Shown here: positions 11,674 through 23,608 of the stretch, piece after piece
Layout: each line of letters begins with the position of its first letter
Position numbering within the stretch: the first letter of the stretch is position 1
Assembly: GCA_015501595.1 (NCBI GenBank)
Contig: JADNRX010000019.1
Coordinates: 62,001-126,000 of the forward strand
DNA length: 64,000 bases
From: Hymenopellis radicata
Taxonomy: Eukaryota > Basidiomycota > Agaricomycetes > Agaricales > Physalacriaceae
Direction: 5' to 3'
Notes under the pieces: model-generated
The model's input: only the letters and a program-made list of their open reading frames with translations
Database searches by the model: none
Told to the model about the DNA's origin: nothing
Made by a program: the position numbers and the translations under genes

Positions 11674-12822
11674 ATGATCTCCCCTCTAATTGTCCTTCTT
11701 TCTGCTTCCGCTGTCCTCGCCAATGGCGGCAACCCCGACCCCCCGAGTCGCGTCGCGAACTGCTACACGAAATCTTTCGTGATCTCCGTCAACGTCACAA
11801 CAGTGGATATCCCCATTCCCGCACCGTCAAGCCAACAAGAGCTCACCGGCTCATTGGTAACAGTACTGGCACCTACCGCGCAACATCCCTCGACCAACAG
11901 CAAACAGCTCGTCGGGGCCTACTCCATCTCCACTCTCATCTGCACCCCGCCCCATTTCGACGGCGGCGTAGTCAACTTCGCTTTACACGGTCTCGACTTC
12001 ACCAAATCATACTGGGACGTAGTCATTGGAACCAACTATTATTATTCCTTTGTGGAGGCGGCTGCAGCGCGGGGCGAAGCCACGATTGCTTATGATCGTT
12101 TGGGCACAGGAAACTCCATTAGAGCAGATGGAACATATCCGGATGGGATTCAAGAGCTTCAGATCGCAACACACGTCGCTGTGGCGAATGCCATGACGCA
12201 GGTGGCAAGGGATGAGCTCAAAGCGGAGAAGTTGGTCGGCGTGGGGCATTCGTACGGAAGCCTCACCTTGGTGTATCTATTGGCCTCCTCTCCAAAAGCG
12301 TTGGACGATGTCGTCCTCACAGGGTTTTCCGCCGCTGAGGAGTCTTATTCCGGGAGGACAGTCTTTGCTCTCAATTTCGCTCTGGCGCATGAAGCGTATC
12401 CCAACAAGTTTGCCGCCCTCGATAACTCCTACCTGGCGACCGGAGACCTAGTCGCTGATTTGACAGGGTTTTTTTCATACCCGAACTACGAAAACGATGT
12501 CCTGCAATGGTCAGTCGACAATAAGGGCACTGTTGCGTACGGTGAACTTTTGACTTTCCTTCCCCCGACTGGCGTCAAAGCATCAGAATTTACCGGCTCT
12601 GTTCTCGCTGTCAGCGGCGATGCCGACTTTATCTTCTGCGCGAGCGACTGCAACAAGCCCTCCGCTCCCGTCCAGCATGTCGGTGATTTCTTCCCCAACG
12701 CACAAAGCTTTACCGCCGCGATTATCCCAGGAGTAGGACATGGTCTTAATTTGCATTTTGGCGCCGCAGAGGCGTATGCAGTGATTGGGGGATGGATTCA
12801 GGATAATGTGATTTGTTTATGA
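11674..12822 (+). CDS. Secreted alpha/beta hydrolase (382 aa)
   Basis: A single uninterrupted frame. Residues 1-16 (MISPLIVLLSASAVLA) form a signal peptide, so the enzyme should enter the secretory path. The fold is of the AB-hydrolase type: oxyanion strand VVNFALHGLDFT, a YDRLGTGNSI turn near 140-149, the nucleophile elbow GHSYG with Ser193, a candidate acid in SGDADF (Asp316 or Asp318) and His356 in GVGHGLNLH. The triad looks intact, unlike the upstream hydrolase. Cysteines at 30, 90, 322, 326 and 381 could form disulfides, and an N-glycosylation site (NVT) is near residue 40. Lack of introns is unusual next to its intron-rich neighbours. Substrate is unknown; lipase, esterase or peptidase activity are all possible. 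Confidence 0.88.
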   Translation: MISPLIVLLSASAVLANGGNPDPPSRVANCYTKSFVISVNVTTVDIPIPAPSSQQELTGSLVTVLAPTAQHPSTNSKQLVGAYSISTLICTPPHFDGGVVNFALHGLDFTKSYWDVVIGTNYYYSFVEAAAARGEATIAYDRLGTGNSIRADGTYPDGIQELQIATHVAVANAMTQVARDELKAEKLVGVGHSYGSLTLVYLLASSPKALDDVVLTGFSAAEESYSGRTVFALNFALAHEAYPNKFAALDNSYLATGDLVADLTGFFSYPNYENDVLQWSVDNKGTVAYGELLTFLPPTGVKASEFTGSVLAVSGDADFIFCASDCNKPSAPVQHVGDFFPNAQSFTAAIIPGVGHGLNLHFGAAEAYAVIGGWIQDNVICL

Positions 12823-13036
12823 GAACGGACCTTGATTGTGGCTCATTTCTACTCAATCTTTACTTGCCCTTCCAGCCACCTTCAACGCCTCATCTTCCGC
12901 CATCAGCTCTGCTTCGCGTCTGCTTTTCAGTTTCAATGACAATGGAGTGCGCCAGAAGAGCAACATACATATAGAATAAAATAGCCTTCCCGTGAGACGT
13001 GGAGATCTGTGAGGTATAATCCTGGCGCCGCAGTTG

Positions 13037-14430
13037 CTACGATATCGCCTGTGAGTCAGGCCCTGCCCTCCTCAATATTGGATAACCCAAAAGCTGCGAA
13101 GTTTTGATCGTCCCAGCGAGTATGACAACGGTGGAGTGGCTGTCGTCAACGATGGAAGGAGAACAATATGGGTAATCTTCGTATACGAACCTTAGTCGGT
13201 TTCTTGCCTGAATGACAGTCTCTCCTGTGGTTTGGAAGACAACTCGTTTGCCAGTAGCATCAGCATGGAGCTCCATAAACGCCCGTCCTAACGCGCTATG
13301 TGTCCGACGACTCGACCCCACATCCCAACGAGGTCAATAGCGTCAATGGTTCTCAGCTTTTTGGGTTTGGCGTACCGTACCAGCTGAGACCTTCTCTCCA
13401 CGCTTGTTTTCGGAGAGCGGTACAGATGTAGTGAATCGTTCCAGTAACGAGATCTTTGGGGACTAAAATTTCGTGGTCCCGAATGCAGCGAACAAAAGCG
13501 AGCGTACGTCAGTCCCGAGACAGCTCTGGCGGAAGTGCACCACCAGAAAACGCGTCTACGAGCGTCGCAGTGTGCTGGGTCGTGAGGTTTCTCTCGAAGA
13601 CGGAGTAAACTATGTTGTTGACATCTAATTGCTAATAAGAAATCACATCGACACCAGGACGGACGGTAGACGTACTCAAATGATTTAATATCGCGAATGT
13701 TCTTTGAGAAGACAAGAGTCATCGCCGTGCCACAAAGACTGTTCTGGGCCAATTTGGAATCTTGCTGTCAGGGTGCGTTCGAGTAGCCTGGTACCGGCGT
13801 CTGCAGAGACGGGGTGTTTGATCCAAGAGCAGGGACAGGAAACTCTCAAGATCGTCACAGCGAGTCAACTTCACCGCATATATGCGTGTAAACCGTCACC
13901 CAGATGTTATCCACCCAGACCAGGATCGTTCTGAAGACAATCCTGTCACCTTCAGAAATGGGGATCCGAGTCGTATGGTGCACGTCGAGGCGCACCCAAG
14001 TGCTCTCCTGGAAATCGTATCCGTACGCGTGGGCAGGGAAAGTCCTTGGAAATGTCCCATGTCGTATCGGCCAGACGTCATCCTTCCACTCATCTTCGCC
14101 GTCTGCGAATGAATGAGTAGCTTCCCGAGGTAGGAGAGCAGTGTTGCAGAGCTCAGGAGGACTCGCCTCTTTGCGCGGCCAGAATGACGGATGTCGTCGA
14201 GGAACGGGTTGTAGTGCTCGTTCATCTCCATGTTCATGATAGCGCGAGATCATGAACGTTTGGAGGAACCAGAGAATGGTAAGACGATGACAGCTTCTCG
14301 TCAATGGCAGCGTGGAAAGAGTTCCCCTGACTGGCAGGCGGCAGCTTATCTCCCTCGATGCCTGCCATCGTCGACGGAAAGTACGTTGCTTCGTCAACCC
14401 GACTGCACTCGACAGCTTAACCAAGGTCAT
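13037..14430 (-). pseudogene. Decayed or badly framed gene, family not recognised
   Basis: Protein-like pieces lie in the same direction but in changing frames without splice sites at the changes. In order: MNMEMNEHYNPFLDDIRHSG (from about 14237), EDEWKDDVWPIRHGTFPRTF, WVRLDVHHTTRIPISEGDRI with VFRTILVWVDNIWVTVYTHI, CDDLESFLSLLLDQTPRL, YSVFERNLTTQHTATLVDAF with SGGALPPELSRD, and at the end ALGRAFMELHADATGKRVVF with QTTGETVIQARNRLRFVY. Acidic and aromatic residues are spaced as in a folded protein, so this was probably one gene of some 400 codons. Several single-base frame changes are needed to read through. Some may be sequence error, as suspected elsewhere in the window. No function is proposed. 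Confidence 0.4.
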
Positions 14431-15058
14431 TGACTATGTGTTTCAGGTTTGTATGGCCTAATCGGCGTCGTGGTTATAGTACATAAGAAGACTTGCCTAG
14501 GCGACCTCAGTATTCAATCATTAGAACGATGCTTGTCGCGAATACCTCTCATCGTGCGGCTCTGCTACAGACCTAACGAATGTAAATCTCGCGTGAAGCA
14601 CAGTTCCTTTGGATTTGAATACAATGAAAATGATGGAGGTCACTTCGCTGTCAGATAATACGAGTGATGACGGAGCGCATCCGCTCCTGCTCCTGATCTG
14701 CTCCCGCAATAAAAGGCAGTACCGCTGGGCGTTTTCTTGAGAGACTAGCGGTCAAAGCGCCGAGTATACGCAGAGAAATTGAGCCTTAGTGAGAGCCGAA
14801 GACAAGTGCGGATTTGTGTTTGTTTGTCCAAACAGCTTTGCCTCTTGCCCCCATGTCGTCGTTCCCCGACGCCAACCATCGCTGTATAACGATCTAACGA
14901 CGCCCATTGGGCTTTCTCCTACTTCTTCTTTGTATTAAATTTATTCGCTTTCTCGCTTTCGTCGCTATCGTGCCGTATGTTGTCCACTTCATCAACAATG
15001 AGCCTACTGATCTTACCGCGGATTCCAGATTCTTCTCTTCTCCGACGCGTGCTTTTGC
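14431..15058. other. Intergenic, promoter side of the DUF6699 gene
   Basis: No supported gene. A CT-rich tract at about 14907-14945 precedes the ATG at 15059. Confidence 0.4.
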
Positions 15059-16105
15059 ATGGACCCTGCCCATCCTCTTCCTGCCCGCGATTCTCATGCC
15101 CAGCAGCCTCCTCGTTCAATCCTCAAATCTTCCGGAGCGCGTCGTGATGCACGCGCTCAATCTGGTTCATCGGGCTCCCAAGTCCAATTCAAGGACCTAC
15201 CACCTCTATCCGCTCCCCGTACATCCTCAAAATCTTCCTCACACTCCCAGAAGCCCATCCAGAACGTCGGCCAGATCCCGAACAATGGTCCGGTTCCGCC
15301 AGTCATGCTCCCTGCTACCGCAAGTAGAGACGAGTTGGAAATCATGGCATTTCACCTCGCCGCCCACCTACGGGAGCTGCGTATTGCTGAAGAAGAAGCG
15401 CGCAGGAAGCAGGACGCGCAACGATTTCCACGTCCCACTAGACGTCCCGATGACTTTCCTGAATTCAAGAAAATTCTTATGGGACCCTGGGCTGGGGGAT
15501 CTGACTGTAAGCTTTCTTACGACCGGTAACGGAGAAGAATGATTTATATTGATCTAGATGGCCCCATCCTTGAGCCTAAGTTGATAGTGCGCGCCCACCA
15601 CTCGGTCATGGTCAATCCTGTACTTCTGTCACCCGCTCAGCATCTCGTCTGGGATATGAAATCATCTCTCAATACCGCGGCATGCTCAAGCCCAAACGGG
15701 GTGGTCTCTCTTGAGTCGATACGTCCACAGCCTGCCACCTCTCCGAGGCTCCCCCAAATCTGCATCGTGTCGAATTCGTTTTCGTGGGCGCTCAGAGTCT
15801 CGGCATTCGAAAGGTCGGTCGGAGTTAGTGTGGGGGATGTCCTCAATTTCATGGCCGATTTTTTTTCGATGCCGTTAGGTGATGGCGACCTTCGAGAAGC
15901 AACACCTTCGCATCGCGCTGCCATGGAGGCGGCGCACAAAGAACGCACCTCTCGATCATCTGGTCCTTCAAGCCTCTGCGTCCATGATTGGTTGTTGGGC
16001 AGGACCTTATTCGGTGGCTTTGTTCATGATCCTGCTTACACAAGTCCAGATATCTTAGGCAGAGCAGGTGAGGTGTACCTGAGGCTGACTTTGAAAGAAT
16101 GTTAG
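15059..16105 (+). CDS. DUF6699-domain protein
   Basis: Two exons, 15059-15506 and 15558-16105, with a 51 nt intron (GTAAGC...CTAG) that joins GGSDY to GPILEPKLIV in frame. The first 150 residues are Pro/Ser/Arg rich (DPAHPLPARDSHAQQPPRSI) with a short charged helix (LRELRIAEEEARRKQDAQRF). The second exon has the DUF6699 pattern found in many agaricomycete proteins: LSPAQHLVWDMKSSLNTAA, PRLPQICIVSNSFSWALRV, then VGVSVGDVLNFMADFFSMPL. The function of the domain is unknown. No membrane segment or signal peptide. The 3' end lies 86 bp from the converging DUF6535 gene. Confidence 0.75.
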
Positions 16106-16191
16106 TAGATAGGACCCATACATACTTTGTGCGCCGTGTACTTGATATTGCTACAGAAGCCATTTGTGATGAATAGTACATTATCATAATA

Positions 16192-19100
16192 TTACAAGAC
16201 ATTATACCTCTTACAGAGGGTAGTACATACATCTAGTTCATTTTCGAGATACACAAATTCGGTGTCTTCTCTCCATCGCTTCAGCAGACTCTTGAGGTGA
16301 GATACGTCTCCAGCTGCATCTAAGACTTTTGTGAACTGATTGAACAGTCCAGCAACCACACATCTTCGCAATACCGTTCGGTTCCGATCCTCAAGACTCT
16401 GCACCGTTGCCTGAATCAATAGCAAGGAAATATCCCGTTGATGGCCAGATTCCCCCACCAACTCTAGTTTGAGGAATTCCAGAATGAGAGAAACAATCTT
16501 GAGCTGCTCTTTGAAGTCAAACCAGCTCCTACACAGTACAGTTTCCAAGTAATTGAGGATGAGTTTTTTCAATCCTGATCCTACAGGTTCTCTTGCATAG
16601 GTTTTCAACATGAACTGTGTCAACCAGGAAACATTGTTGGATGATTCTGAATTCTCCAACACATGTATGATGAGTTTTTCAATATAGGCATATGGCAGTT
16701 CAAGAAACAGATCCTCTATAGGGAGCTCTGTTGTATTGGTAGAATGGGCAAAATTGAAAAGTGTCTGAACAAGAGTCCAATTATCAGGATTAAGCTTGTC
16801 ATCTGGTTGATACAGTTTGAAGACTTGGCCAACTGCCCTAAATAACTGTTCATAATCAGGATTTGAGTCTGCCTTATACATATTCTGTGCCCTTATATTC
16901 ATCCTAGTAACCAAGATGGATCTTTTCGCTTGTGAATCATCATGGGAAAACATAGAGAAACATGCAGCAAGAGGCATAAAAATCCTGATATCCTTTGCAT
17001 TCAGAGTTCCCAGCAGCTCAATCAACAGAGACAGCACATCCTTCCTATGCTCCTTCAAGACCGCAAAATCTGTCTTCCATAGAGCATGTGCCAGAGCATC
17101 CAACAGCAGCCTCAAACTGTAATGCTTCAAATGCATAGTCCCATTCTTCTTCCTCACATCTGCAATATGCCACTGCAGCAGAATCTTCACATCTGTGAGA
17201 GGATGCTCCGGCTTCACCTCTGCCTTCTCCTGCAGAAAATTGTCCGGATGCAAATTATGATATACAGCCTCCATAGCAATCACAGCTACCAAGTTATGGT
17301 AAGGCCACCCGTAACCATCCAGCTCCATGTAGGACTGGCATTTCACCTTCAGATCATCCCAAACACTCATCAGCTCCGGATGCAACCGTGAGTAGGACGA
17401 TTTCCCAGTAATACGAGCCAGGACTTGGGCAGAGTCAATCTCATCAAGAGACACACACTTCCACAAGTGCAGAAAGCTAGCCATGAAATCTGTGATACGG
17501 GCACTAGCTAGGAAGGTGTGCATTTCGGGCGGGGCATTGGGATTATCTAGCTCGAAGAAATCTTCTGGCTGGGCCAGTTCTACGGAGAGCTTGGAATACA
17601 GAAGGATAGGAGCTTTGGTGGGGAGGATGGCAGATGTCTGCTTGGGAATGTATTTAAGATTCCACAAAGAGCGGAGCGCCATGTCCGTGGTGGCCGTATT
17701 CTGAGAGCTCGTCAGAAGCCACATCACGGCCTTCCAGCTCAATGCGGGATTCGACTTCTCAAGAAGCTGCTGCTCGTGATTGTCTGCCCGATGAACCGGG
17801 ACAGACTTGGACAACTCTTTGCTCCAAAGTGTCCAACTACCGGAGGCGAGGTTGCAGTAGGCAAGAACCACCGATATCTTCTTGAAAAGATACAAGCAGC
17901 CTCCCCGCATGGACTGGGATACCAGCTGGTACATCTTCTGGAAGAGTACTACCGCCGGTGTGTTGTACGGACACGACGGTATGAATAGCGGCAGCACAGT
18001 CGTGATGAGATAACCACCGAGCACGACACAGCTCATGCCGATAACTATTTTGCCCGGAATGGAATGATACTGCATCAGCGTAAAGCAAAGCCCGATAACA
18101 AACATGAAGAGCGAAAGCTGGAAGAACCACGGCAGCGCGGAAATAATCGTCTCGACTCTCCACTTCAACATCTCGTCATACCGGAGCTGACGTCTCTGTG
18201 CGCACATGTAAGGGTTCCCGTTCTTCATGTCTCGACTGTACTCCAACAACCATGACTTGGCGGAGGTGGCGAAGAGCATAGTCCCGAGACATATCACCAT
18301 GCAGCTACCCCACAAAGTCACAGATATAACTCCCGTGGAATCGGGAGAGGGTTTGAGCTGGGAGGCGGTTATAGGTGGCCACTCTGCGGGCAATGCATTG
18401 TTGGAAGAGATGTTGACGGAGAGGAGGACGGCTTGGTTTAGAGCATTGGCGTATATCTCTGCGGGGTTGACGTTAAGCGCGTTGATGAGGAAGGCCGCGA
18501 CTAGGCCAAAGAAGAGAGTGGTCTACGGAGAAGAAGAACATGAGCAAGACAATCTGGTGTATGGAAGGAGGGTTCTTACAACAAGGAGGTTGCTGTTTAG
18601 CGTCTCTCGATAGCCGCGAAAAAGTTCATGATCGTACTCGGACGCCTCGCGGTTGTAGTATTCCCACAATGCGGATTTCTGGTCGACGCCGACTCTGACG
18701 CGTTCAGAACGCGAGGCTGGGGGCGGTGCAGGGGTACTGGTATTGGTGGCGTTGGACCTGTCTGTTACGCCCGACCTAGTGCTAGTTCGCGAGGCTGCTC
18801 TTGCAATTGGCGTGGCTGCTCGGCTTGCTTCTGAACAACAAATCGATCAATACCGTGCAGAGGCGGAAATGGAAGAACCGACTTACGCGGAGAAGTAGGT
18901 AGAGATGCGACTTCCGTTGCAGGAGTAGGATTTTGGTTGAAGGTCTGTCTCCGCTGCGGAGTGGGTTCGGAACGGGAACGGTATTGGGAATTGAAGAATG
19001 AACCAAGAGCGGCAACGGGGCTCGCATCTGAAGCGTGCTCCGTAGGATTGGCAGGTGTAGCAGTAGGATGGGGAATAGACAGTAGGCTTGGAATTTTGTG

Positions 19101-19391
19101 GACGGAGTCGAAACGAGGCTGGGCAGGTGAAGCGAGGTCACCTTGAAAGAAACCAGTGCCAGAGTCGGCCTCTAACAACGGGGAGGGATGGGATTCGTCT
19201 GCGAAATGGGGTGATGCGGGTTCAGAGACGGGTTCTGGGCGAAAGCTCGCAGGATCGTCCTCATCTCGATACTCAGCAGGCTCCGTGGTGTGTTCGCCAA
19301 AGGGCGGGTATTCCTGGTCTGGCTGGTCGTCGTTGTCAATGGAGTCGGGTTCGTGAAATTCGCTGAAAAAGGAGGAAAGCTGATTGCTCAT
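16192..19391 (-). CDS. DUF6535 multi-pass membrane protein, about 1028 aa
   Basis: Three exons: 18887-19391, 18580-18830 and 16192-18522, summing to 1028 codons plus stop with frame kept. The first about 200 residues are acidic and Ser/Pro rich, starting MSNQLSSFFSEFHEPDSIDN. The DUF6535 core then follows: KSALWEYYNREASEYDHELF, a first membrane segment in TTLFFGLVAAFLINALNV, a loop with NISSNNALPAEWPPIT, a second in VTLWGSCMVICLGTMLFA, and two more around LPWFFQLSLFMFVIGLCFTL and IVIGMSCVVLGGYLITTVLP. The remaining about 600 residues are helical and repeat-like, as in other long members, without a recognised catalytic motif. DUF6535 proteins are expanded in mushroom genomes; their role is unknown. 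AT-richer codon use in 16.2-17.4 kb differs from the neighbours. Confidence 0.85.
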
Positions 19392-20422
19392 GATGGTGTT
19401 GTTGGATTGTGGCTGAGAAGATTCCGCGCGATGAACGTCGTAAAGCAGGCAGCATACGCAGGGTCCCTAGTCCGTTTTTGGAAGGCTCGTTCTTGTTCTC
19501 GTGTTGTCATCATGGCCTCCATTCAGCACAGTGTTGGCTGACGTCCACTAGCAGTGACAGCAAGGACTACATTGAACTCAAGGAGATACGAAAAAACCGA
19601 AGATTTCCTCGATTATGTCGCGTTCAAATCCGGACCTGTTCGCGTTCGCTGCTGCAACGACGGTCCCTCCCATGCATTGTAAGCCTGATGTAGGTCTGGT
19701 CCCAGGAGCGTCAGAGTCCATGCTACGACAGCAGGAGGGCTAGAAAAATGGCGATCGAGGAGAAATAAGGACAGCCAGCCGTATCCAGTGACCAACAATG
19801 TCGCGTACGTCCTCCTAAACAGTCTGTTCAGTGTTCGACATATATGCCGGTTGATGATGCTGAATCTAACGCAAGCCAATGTACGGCCGACTATATATAT
19901 CCTCGCATCCGTAAAATGAAGCGGTGATTGCGCGGGATGACAGCTCAAAGCTTCGAACAGCTGGTGCGTGTTCAGCCTAAAGTTTATCTCACTCGTGACA
20001 CTACCGGCCTAGAAGAATTTGCCTTGGGAGTCCAAGCTGACATTGGTAGAAAACATTTGGATAAACGCGTCCGTACATCCAAGCCATCGGCGAAACCTCA
20101 GCCCCGAAAACCAAACAACGTGTGTTCTACTCTTTTCATTTCACCGCATACTACTTGGTTTCACAAGTACTCATGTCGTTGTAGAGAGCTCACAACATCC
20201 GAATGGGACTCGACCGTCCTACCTGAATACTACGGCAAACATCTCTCACTTCAGAGTCGTGAGTTTGCAGCCTTCATTCCTGTTATCGCATCTGCGTCAG
20301 CCGGTCTGTTTTGTCGAGAAGGAACAGTTCTTTCATCCCTAGTACTTATCGCCAATTTCGATGTATCATTGCTCTCAGACGGCCGGAACGTCGCGTCAGC
20401 TTCGAGTATGACAGCGTAAGGT
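19392..20422. other. Intergenic between DUF6535 gene and the NTPase A repeat
   Basis: Only short overlapping frames on both strands and no family resemblance. An alternating AT stretch occurs near 19891-19900. The right edge is where sequence shared with 56.9 kb begins. Confidence 0.4.
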
Positions 20423-23400
20423 GAACGTGTTTGCTTCCCCAGTCCTCTTGATCCAGGCTGTGAAGCTGCTCCTTCCCCAGAAGACATGTCCGCTCACCTG
20501 TGTATCGCTTTCATTAATCACACCTGGCTAATCCCTCTGAGTCTATGCGAAATCTCCGGTCCAACACTCTCAAATTTACTAGTACCCTACCAGAACCTAT
20601 CTTATTCTTACGACGCCGGGTCTCTTAAAGTCAATCGTAGGCTGAGACGCTGCGCACGCGTTTGCGATGACATCTCGAAAAATGTCTTCCAAGGACAGAT
20701 GCGAAGTTATCTCGTCAAACCTGGACATGTCGAGCACCGCACATGGAGGTTCCTCGGAAGTATCAAGAGGCCCTATTCGGACATCGTCGTACAGCGGAGC
20801 AAGAACTCGTATCAGGGAAAATTTGCCCATGTCAGTACGTCGACAAGGTAATTGCTGGAGTCGTTCGGCCAGAGAAGACTAGAATAGTGTCAGTACCAAC
20901 AACACAGTGCCAAAGCGAACGTACACGTCTCGGAGAAGAGCTGCCTCCATGCGAGGGTGACTATTGGAGAAATCAGTGTCGAATACGGCAAGGCAGAATG
21001 TGGCGGCGGTAACATACGGCGAAAATATGGTCGGGGTGCATTTGCTGCAATATCTCAGCAATGTCGCCAGTACGATCCATGAGAACTTTTAGAGCTATCC
21101 ATACCGCAGTGTCGTCTCTTAAACGCAGAGGAAAGATGATGGTGGGGGAGGCGTCACAGTCATGCACACAAATTGGTGGGGCGCCGTCACGCCCAAAGGC
21201 ATCGAACCAGGCTTGTGTATCATCAGGACCTTCAGAGGCCCAGGCGAGTTGGGTGAAAGTACCCGAGAGATACGATAAATATGACCATTTCATCTGCTTG
21301 CCCGTTAGTTTGTGCAGCTTGATAAGCTGCGCTTCTTGATGTGCCCAAGCTGGAACATCAAAAAACTGCAAGAGGTCCGTCAGACAACAAGGTCGAACGA
21401 AGGCGTGAAACACGCCAAGGAGGATGAAGTATGTGGCGTTAGTCAGTGTTCTGAAAGGTCGGAACTCGCGCTGTCTATAGTACGACAGGCTGGTGATGGC
21501 GATCTCCTTGTCCAGGCTGAACCACTGGCCGGCAGCGCTGAGAATGAGCGGTTCATCAATGGTAATCTTCTGCATGTCTGCGTCCTTGAAGCGTCCGATA
21601 ACTTGACTAACAATATCAATTCTTTCGGGCCCAAATGTGATGTCCGTCTTTCCAGTTACCAGGCACCTGACAAGAGCGTCATGAACGCTGGCGAGGACGA
21701 CGTAATCTGCGTAGTGATCGGTACTGGGGGACGAAAGCGGATAGACTAACTCACCAGGATCACACGACAAGACCCTTGTATTGTAAGGATTGCTAGTTCG
21801 TACTAGCTTACCAGGCTCATAAAATTTACGCTCATCTGTGGGATCGCAGGAAGCGAAGCTTCGGATATATTTGTTGAGATATAGATGTGGCGTTTGGAAC
21901 CCTTGCTCGAGGAGTTCCGTTGCAAACGATGCTGTCAGTCGATGTCTAGAGATCAGTAAATAACACCCCTACATAAAATAAGACTGGCCGAAACGTACCG
22001 TCCCTTTAACCACCTTGTCATACGTTTGCTCAATGCGCGACCACTGGCGCTTCTCGCAAAATTCGATGGTATCAGTTTATCGAGATACTCTTGCTGAAGT
22101 TTTGGATCCTCAGCAAAACTTCCCGTGTTAGAGGTCCAGCGGTACGACTCCCATTCTGCATCACAGAAGTACTCACGAACAATCCTCACGCCAGCGACAA
22201 CAAAGGTGACATTGAAGTCTTTGGTGTGATAATGCCAAACACGGAGTAATTCCTTGAGAAAAGGAATCCCATTTCTATCTTCGTCGGATTCTTGCAGGAC
22301 CGGTAAGCAATCGGTGCAACAGTTGGCTTCGTCCACCACGATGAACAGTGATTCCTCGGGAGCAGGAGTCCAGATCAGAAAGATTTCTTGTAGAGTCTGC
22401 CGTATCGCATTGTCCAGAAACCAGTTTTCTCCTTCTGCTTCCCGGACAAGACATTTAAGAGTATCGAGCGAGTCTTTCAGATCTGCATGCAGCAGTGACG
22501 GCTGTAGTTGAAAGAGAAGCCAGAGCCGTTTATGGTCGTCAGTTTGACGACTGCTGGAGGCAGAGGCTTCTAAGAAGGCTTTGAACAGCAAAAGACGGCT
22601 GAGAAGGGCCACACTTGCGAACATGTGGGCCATCGCATGAACGTGTATCCTCTTGGATGGTGGTGGGAAACGAGCATCAGAGATAATTTCAAAGTTTGCA
22701 GTGTCGCGGAGACCAGCAGGAAACATTTTCAGAAGCATTACGAGGTCATCCGCGCCCAGATTGGTCCCATCGAGAGCGCATGTAAAGAATAAGCCCCAAT
22801 GCTTGCAAAGGCCTTCGTATAAAAGCTTCGTTTTACCCGATGCAGAACCATTGACGAGGAATCTGTACTGGTGTGAGAAGGAAACAGCGGAAGAGACCTG
22901 AATCGTACATATTCTGTCTGGCACGAAATATGTCATCTAATCTCTTGCATAGCATGGGGTGCGACATGAAACTACCCAGGTCGTACAGAAGAACAACCGG
23001 ACGGTGGTCTACTGTCCCCTCGACTTGCGGAATCCGCAGACTACGAATATGAGCTTCAGTTCTTGGCGGAAGGGACATCGTGGGTTTCCACAGCCGCCCA
23101 GGTGGGTACTGTGCATTTTCGAGGGCTTTCTCCATGAGAACTCTAGTCTGTTGAAGAGACTGAACTGCGTCCAAGAACAACGAGCGGCTCGTCCAGTGGG
23201 TTTGTGGCGGGTTGTCGGTGAGTAAAGCTGGTCAAGTTCGGTTTACTGAATTACGCAAAATAAAAAGAAAACGTACACATTCCCACTGCTTTGTGTACAG
23301 AGCGACGTATCCAAAGTTTTCTAAGGGAGCGATAAAGCATGGGGTTATCATGGAGGAACTTTAAACAGAAGTCCACATCGGTGCAAGGCACCTCGCTTTC

Positions 23401-23563
23401 CACAAGACCGCGTAGCGTGACGAGCACTTGAGTGGCGGTTTTGATATTCGACAGAACCCAGTACTTCTCGTACATCTTTGGGTCCATAGGGATTGACATA
23501 GTGGTGGCGGGAGCCACAAAAGTTATTAATAAAACGTCGCGATCAAGGCTCGTGACTTTCGGC
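20423..23563 (-). repeat. Inverted repeat, arm A (NTPase gene with flanks)
   Basis: This segment is nearly identical, in reverse orientation, to 53762-56919. Similarity starts 37-46 bp in front of the ENP1 start codon (shared GCCGAAAGTCACGAGCCTTGA), runs through the whole NTPase gene and stops about 174 bp beyond its stop codon at GGGGAAGCAAACACGTTCA. Outside these points the flanks differ. The arms differ mainly by scattered substitutions and by a small length change in the 5' flank. No terminal inverted repeat or clear target duplication was seen at the ends. Confidence 0.9.
20597..23499 (-). CDS. P-loop NTPase of unknown family, copy A (intact)
   Basis: Multi-exon gene, ATG at 23497-23499. 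The N-terminal part (MSIPMDPKMYEKYWVLSNIK) is followed by a linker with SLPPRTEAHIRSLRIPQVEG. Then comes a P-loop domain: Walker A FLVNGSASGKTKLLYEGL, a Walker B-like strand EESLFIVVDEANCCTD, and FNVTFVVAGVRIVREYF. The half after RMTRWLKGR joins exons with DEPLILSAAGQWFSLDKEIA and FPLRLRDDTAVWIALKVL, and ends FKRPGVVRIR. Exon joins were checked against copies B and C: the intron before FLVNGSASGKT splits an ATA codon in all three. All frames stay open, so this is the reference copy. The layout (N-terminal module, NTPase, long C-terminal module) recalls Crinkler-type NTPase effectors, but I see no nuclease or kinase signature and regard that link as unproven. It is read divergently from ENP1, with 109 bp between start codons. 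Confidence 0.8.
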
Positions 23564-23608
23564 GGCCTGGGAAAAACAAGGCGATCGCATTTTTTGAAGA
23601 TTGTCATC

